Source: JACVCS01 sp038328575 (GTDB lineage Bacteria > Planctomycetota > Phycisphaerae > Phycisphaerales > UBA1924). From it: a stretch of 64,000 bases of DNA. The stretch's first letter is position 1. The number at the start of each line of letters is the position of its first letter. Shown here piece after piece: positions 61,100 through 64,000 of the stretch. The position numbers and the translations under genes were made by a program. The stretch lies in assembly GCA_038328575.1 (NCBI GenBank), contig JBBQMD010000002.1, positions 1-64,000 on the forward strand, given 5' to 3'. Below the pieces are notes generated by a model. That model searched no databases, was not told the origin of the DNA, and was given only the letters and a program-made list of their open reading frames with translations.

Positions 61100-61396
61100 T
61101 CACTTCTTCGGCGGGATGCCGGTGATGCCGGCCTTCTTGCGGGCGACGATGCGAGCCGTGAGGCGGCTCTTGCGGCGGGCCGCCTGGTTCTTGTGGATCG
61201 TGCCCTTCTGAGCGGTGCGATCGATCACCTGCGCTGCGACCTTGAGGGCCGCTTCGGCGTCAACCAGCGGCGCGTGCAGGATTTTGTCCGTCAGATCCTT
61301 GATGGCGTCGCGCATGGTCGCCTTGCGCCAGCGGTTGCGGGCGTTTCGCTTCTCGTTCTGGCGGATGCGCTTCTTGGCGGACAGTGAGTGGGCCAT
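61100..61396 (-). CDS. rpsT: 30S ribosomal protein S20
   Basis: A 98-residue basic protein matching bS20: MAHSLSAKKRIRQNEKRNAR, then helices with DKILHAPLVDAEAALKVAAQ, and TIHKNQAARRKSRLTARI near the end. S20 binds 16S rRNA early in assembly of the small subunit. Length is slightly above the usual ~87 residues because of a Lys/Pro tail (AGITGIPPKK). It stands alone, as is usual for rpsT, with a shared terminator. Confidence 0.97.
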   Translation of the reverse strand: MAHSLSAKKRIRQNEKRNARNRWRKATMRDAIKDLTDKILHAPLVDAEAALKVAAQVIDRTAQKGTIHKNQAARRKSRLTARIVARKKAGITGIPPKK

Positions 61397-61589
61397 ATCG
61401 ATGTCGTTCCTGAGGGAGCCGGTTCGTCATTCCGCCGCGCGAATGCGGGCGATCCATCCCGAAACCTGTCCGTGCCGCGATGAAGCGGAAAAGGCAGTGG
61501 GGGAGGGGGGCAACAATAGAGCATCCGGCGTCGAGGATCAAGCGCACGCTTGCCATCGGCCGCCAGCGTGCTAACCTTCGCTTCGAGCC

Positions 61590-61663
61590 GCGGGCGTAGC
61601 TCAATTGGATAGAGCACCTGACTACGGATCAGGAGGTTAGGGGTTCGACTCCCTTCGCCCGTA
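61590..61663 (+). tRNA. tRNA-Arg (anticodon ACG)
   Basis: A complete 74-base cloverleaf. Acceptor GCGGGCG/CGCCCGT includes a terminal G-U pair; anticodon stem CCTGA/TCAGG encloses CTACGGA with ACG, whose A would be edited to inosine; the T arm is AGGGG-TTCGACT-CCCTT. CCA is not encoded. Confidence 0.95.
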
Positions 61664-61672
61664 TTGACAAGA

Positions 61673-61706
61673 CGCCGGTCGCCACGCGCGCCCGGCGCTT
61701 TTTTTT
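61673..61706 (+). terminator. Terminator after tRNA-Arg
   Basis: CGCCGG (61673-61678) pairs with CCGGCG (61692-61697), and eight T residues follow at 61699-61706. The loop is 13 bases. It lies ten bases after the tRNA end. Confidence 0.75.
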
Positions 61707-61799
61707 GGCCCTGCACGCTGCGCGCCCCACCGGCCAGCCCCCGCCCCGATTCGGCCGCCCTTTGGCAGACGCAGGTGCATCCCGGGTGCATGTGGGCCG

Positions 61800-61805
61800 T
61801 ACACT
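61800..61805 (+). promoter_or_regulatory. Leaderless -10 hexamer TACACT before the ABC ATPase gene
   Basis: TACACT ends six bases before GTG 61812, with no Shine-Dalgarno. The terminator of tRNA-Arg lies upstream, so a new promoter is expected here. Confidence 0.45.
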
Positions 61806-61811
61806 CCACCC

Positions 61812-62570
61812 GTGCCTGCCCGCCCCCCTCAAACCGGTGTTGATCCATCAGCAAACCCCGGCCCTGGCGCCGCCTCGGCTTCTCTCGCCGCGCCGCTGCG
61901 CATCGAGAACCTCGTTTTCCGCTACTCCGGCTCGGGCTTCGGCGTGTCGGTCGCGTCGCTGCAACTCGCCCCCGCGGAGCAGGTGCTCCTCACCGGCGGC
62001 TCGGGCTCCGGCAAATCGACAATCCTGCACCTGGTCGCGGGCCTGATCGACGGCTCCGGCGGGCGCATCTTGGTCGCGGGCACGGATATCACCCGTCTCT
62101 CGCCCGGGGCTCGCGATCACTTTCGTGGTCGTCATCTGGGCATGATCTTCCAAACCTTCAACCTCCTGCAAGGCTTCAGCGCGCTGGAGAACGTCATGGT
62201 CGCGATGATGTTCAGCGACATCCCGCCCCGCGAGCATCGCCCGCGGGCCGCGGAGCTGCTCTCATCCCTTGGCATCACGAGCCCGGCCTCGCCCGTCGAG
62301 CAGCTCAGCGTTGGCCAGCAGCAGCGCGTCGCGGTCGCGCGCGCGGTCGCGTGTTCGCCCGCGCTCGTGCTCGCCGACGAGCCGACAGCGAGCCTTGACC
62401 CTGACAACGCGCAGGACGCGATGGACGTCATCCAGGGAAGCTGCCGTCGCGTCGGGGCCGCGCTGCTCTGCGTCAGTCACGATCCCTCGCTTGTGTCGCG
62501 ATTCGAGCGACGCATCGCGCTGGCCGATCTCAACAGCGCGCCCGCGCCCCAAGTCGGAGCCGCGCCATGA
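61812..62570 (+). CDS. ABC transporter ATP-binding protein, LolD/MacB-like
   Basis: A 252-residue ATPase. After a Pro/Ala-rich start of ~28 residues come LRIENLVFRYSGSGFG, Walker A GGSGSGKST, the Q-loop MIFQTFNLLQGFSALENV, a signature reading LSVGQQQR (Val for the first Gly of LSGGQ), Walker B LVLADEPTASLD and H-loop VSHD. It belongs to the LolD/MacB/YbbA clade. The stop overlaps the ATG of the permease gene as ATGA, so the two form one transporter. The GTG start is supported by TACACT six bases before. Confidence 0.87.
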   Translation: MPARPPQTGVDPSANPGPGAASASLAAPLRIENLVFRYSGSGFGVSVASLQLAPAEQVLLTGGSGSGKSTILHLVAGLIDGSGGRILVAGTDITRLSPGARDHFRGRHLGMIFQTFNLLQGFSALENVMVAMMFSDIPPREHRPRAAELLSSLGITSPASPVEQLSVGQQQRVAVARAVACSPALVLADEPTASLDPDNAQDAMDVIQGSCRRVGAALLCVSHDPSLVSRFERRIALADLNSAPAPQVGAAP

Positions 62571-63970
62571 GCATGACCGATCTGTCCATCGTCCGCAAGA
62601 GCCTCAAGACGCACGCCGTCTCGACGATCATCACCGCGTTGTCGGTCGCCATCGCCGTCGCGCTGCTCGTCGTTCTATTCTCGCTGCGTGAGCACGCGGG
62701 CAACGCCTTCCGTCGCGGCACCGGCAACATGCACGTGCTGATCTCCGCCGACGCGTCGCCGCTCTCCAGCGTGCTCAACAATGTCTTTTACGCCAACCCG
62801 CCACAGCGCAAGCTGCTGATGAGCGACCTGGAACGCCTGGGCCTGACCAACGACACCGAAGGCCCCGGCGCCCGTCCACGCGATCGACGCGTTGAATGGG
62901 CGATCCCCGTGCAATCCGGCGACAGCTTCCGCTCGTTCAAAACGATGGCGACCACCAACGACTTCTTTGCGAAATTCCAGCCCGCCGACGCTGTGCCCTG
63001 GAAACTCCGCGAAGGCGCATTCTTTGACGCCACCTGGCAGGTCGTCCTGGGCGACACCGTCGCCCGCCTCACCAACCTTCAAGTCGGCGACGAGATCTTT
63101 ATCTCCCACGGCTGGAGCAACCGCGGCCACGCCGCCGTCGCCGGCGATACCCCCGGCACCAAGTCCGACGATCATGACCACAGCCACGCCGATCACGATC
63201 ACTCGCACGACCATGAAGAAGGCGGCGCGATGGGCGACGGCGCACACGTCCACGACGACCATCCGCTGGTGATCGTCGGGATTCTGGAGCCCACCGGCTC
63301 GCCTCACGACCGGGCGGTGTTCTTTCCGATCGAGGCGTCATGGATCTTGCACGCCGAGGAGGCGCGAGCCGCAGCTGAGCCAACGCCCAAGCCCGCTCGT
63401 ATAGAGAATCTGACACCCGAAGAGAAGGCCGTGAACGCGGTGTATGTGCGTTGTCGCACCAACGCGATCATCGGATCGTTCTTCAGCGAGATGCGCAGTG
63501 CGCCGGGGATCACCGCCGCGCTGCCCAACAACCAGATCGTGGCGTTGATGCAGATCGTCGGCTCGATCGACCAGATCATCCTGGCCATCGGCATCGCGGT
63601 CCTCATCTCGAGCATCGTCTCGGTGATGCTCGCAGTGTACAGCAGCATGGGCCAGCGCCGGCGTCAGATCGCGGTCTTGCGCGTGCTGGGCGCGACGCGG
63701 GGGCGCATCGTTGGCCTTGTGCTCACAGAGTCCGCGCTGATCGCGACGCTCGGCGCCGTCGCGGGCGCGGCCTTCGCCGTCGTCGCCATGCGTGTCGCCT
63801 CCAGCGCGATGCTGCAGCGCACCGGCCTCTACATCGATCCGTGGATCGACCCGCTGTGGCTGCTGGTGATCGGCGTCGCGACCATCCTGCTCGGCGCGCT
63901 GGCGGGCGTGCTGCCAGCCATCAGCGCGTATCGCGTCAGCGTGATCCGCAGCCTGCGTCCGCTTGGGTAA
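62567..63970 (+). CDS. FtsX/MacB-type ABC permease with His-rich periplasmic loop
   Basis: A 467-residue permease with one N-terminal membrane helix (VSTIITALSVAIAVALLVVL), a large periplasmic domain and three C-terminal helices (IILAIGIAVLISSIVSVMLA, SALIATLGAVAGAAFAVVAM, WLLVIGVATILLGALAGVL), as in MacB/LolC/LolE. RRRQIAVLRVLGATRGRIVG is the typical cytoplasmic coupling segment. Residues ~201-236 of the periplasmic domain hold about ten His alternating with Asp/Ser, a likely metal-binding loop. This suggests a zinc- or other metal-linked function rather than lipoprotein release, but that is inference. Confidence 0.85.
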   Translation: MSMTDLSIVRKSLKTHAVSTIITALSVAIAVALLVVLFSLREHAGNAFRRGTGNMHVLISADASPLSSVLNNVFYANPPQRKLLMSDLERLGLTNDTEGPGARPRDRRVEWAIPVQSGDSFRSFKTMATTNDFFAKFQPADAVPWKLREGAFFDATWQVVLGDTVARLTNLQVGDEIFISHGWSNRGHAAVAGDTPGTKSDDHDHSHADHDHSHDHEEGGAMGDGAHVHDDHPLVIVGILEPTGSPHDRAVFFPIEASWILHAEEARAAAEPTPKPARIENLTPEEKAVNAVYVRCRTNAIIGSFFSEMRSAPGITAALPNNQIVALMQIVGSIDQIILAIGIAVLISSIVSVMLAVYSSMGQRRRQIAVLRVLGATRGRIVGLVLTESALIATLGAVAGAAFAVVAMRVASSAMLQRTGLYIDPWIDPLWLLVIGVATILLGALAGVLPAISAYRVSVIRSLRPLG

Positions 63971-64000
63971 CCGATCGCGACGTCTACCATCGTTCATCGC

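Overview
The window is an ordinary stretch of chromosome from a GC-rich Gram-negative bacterium. It is most likely a planctomycete of the Phycisphaerae/Phycisphaerales group. The pointers are a long-leader prepilin with a FTLIELLVVIAIIALL segment and a FLDGHAE tail, a PEP-CTERM-like anchor ending in RRRR, C-terminal repeats of the NNGVTEGDYNxFF dockerin-like type, Snf2/SWIM and DUF4139 proteins, and outer-membrane/LPS genes (waaA, lptD-like). This placement is inferred from protein style, not from a marker tree. I see no prophage, transposase, CRISPR array or rRNA.

Layout. 1-3.2 kb: end of a GMC oxidoreductase, a DapL-type aminotransferase and a PEP-CTERM-like exported protein. 3.3-8.8 kb: a sugar-uptake locus made of a GntR/LacI hybrid regulator, a prepilin-like protein, a lipoprotein binding protein and two permeases, with no ATPase. 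9-10 kb: a Cys-repeat/EF-hand protein whose signal peptide seems broken by a TGA. 10.3-14.7 kb: HglS-family dioxygenase, STAS protein, lone ABC ATPase, LON-domain protein and glycine-zipper lipoprotein. 14.8-20.7 kb: YeiH-type transporter, DNA polymerase III delta' and fliS-fliD. 21-27.6 kb: membrane protein, DUF3352-like exported protein, HtrA-like protease and FG-GAP repeat protein. 27.8-34.4 kb: tRNA-Val, waaA, tRNA-Lys and a translationally coupled SNF2 helicase/SWIM pair. 34.5-40.5 kb: dockerin-like secreted protein, three crotonases, a zinc-ribbon membrane protein and HMG-CoA lyase. 40.7-43.8 kb: a chemotaxis receptor and CheV. 44-48.6 kb: lptD-like gene coupled to argJ. 48.7-53.7 kb: FkbM methyltransferase and mreBCD, divergent from pyrD. 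53.7-61.4 kb: beta-lactamase-fold hydrolase, FAD/Fe-S oxidoreductase of the D-2-hydroxyglutarate dehydrogenase type, DUF4139 protein and rpsT. 61.6-64 kb: tRNA-Arg and a MacB/LolCDE-like ABC pair whose permease has a His-rich loop.

How genes connect. The sugar locus is a self-contained regulated uptake unit. HMG-CoA lyase and the two LiuC-like crotonases fit late leucine degradation. HglS would make D-2-hydroxyglutarate, which the FAD/Fe-S dehydrogenase 45 kb away could oxidise. mreBCD, lptD and waaA are envelope functions; fliD/fliS, the receptor and CheV are motility functions.

The most unusual sequence-level signal is that many genes lacking a Shine-Dalgarno site have a TANNNT hexamer ending six bases before the start codon. 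That is the signature of leaderless mRNAs, and I used it to choose several starts.
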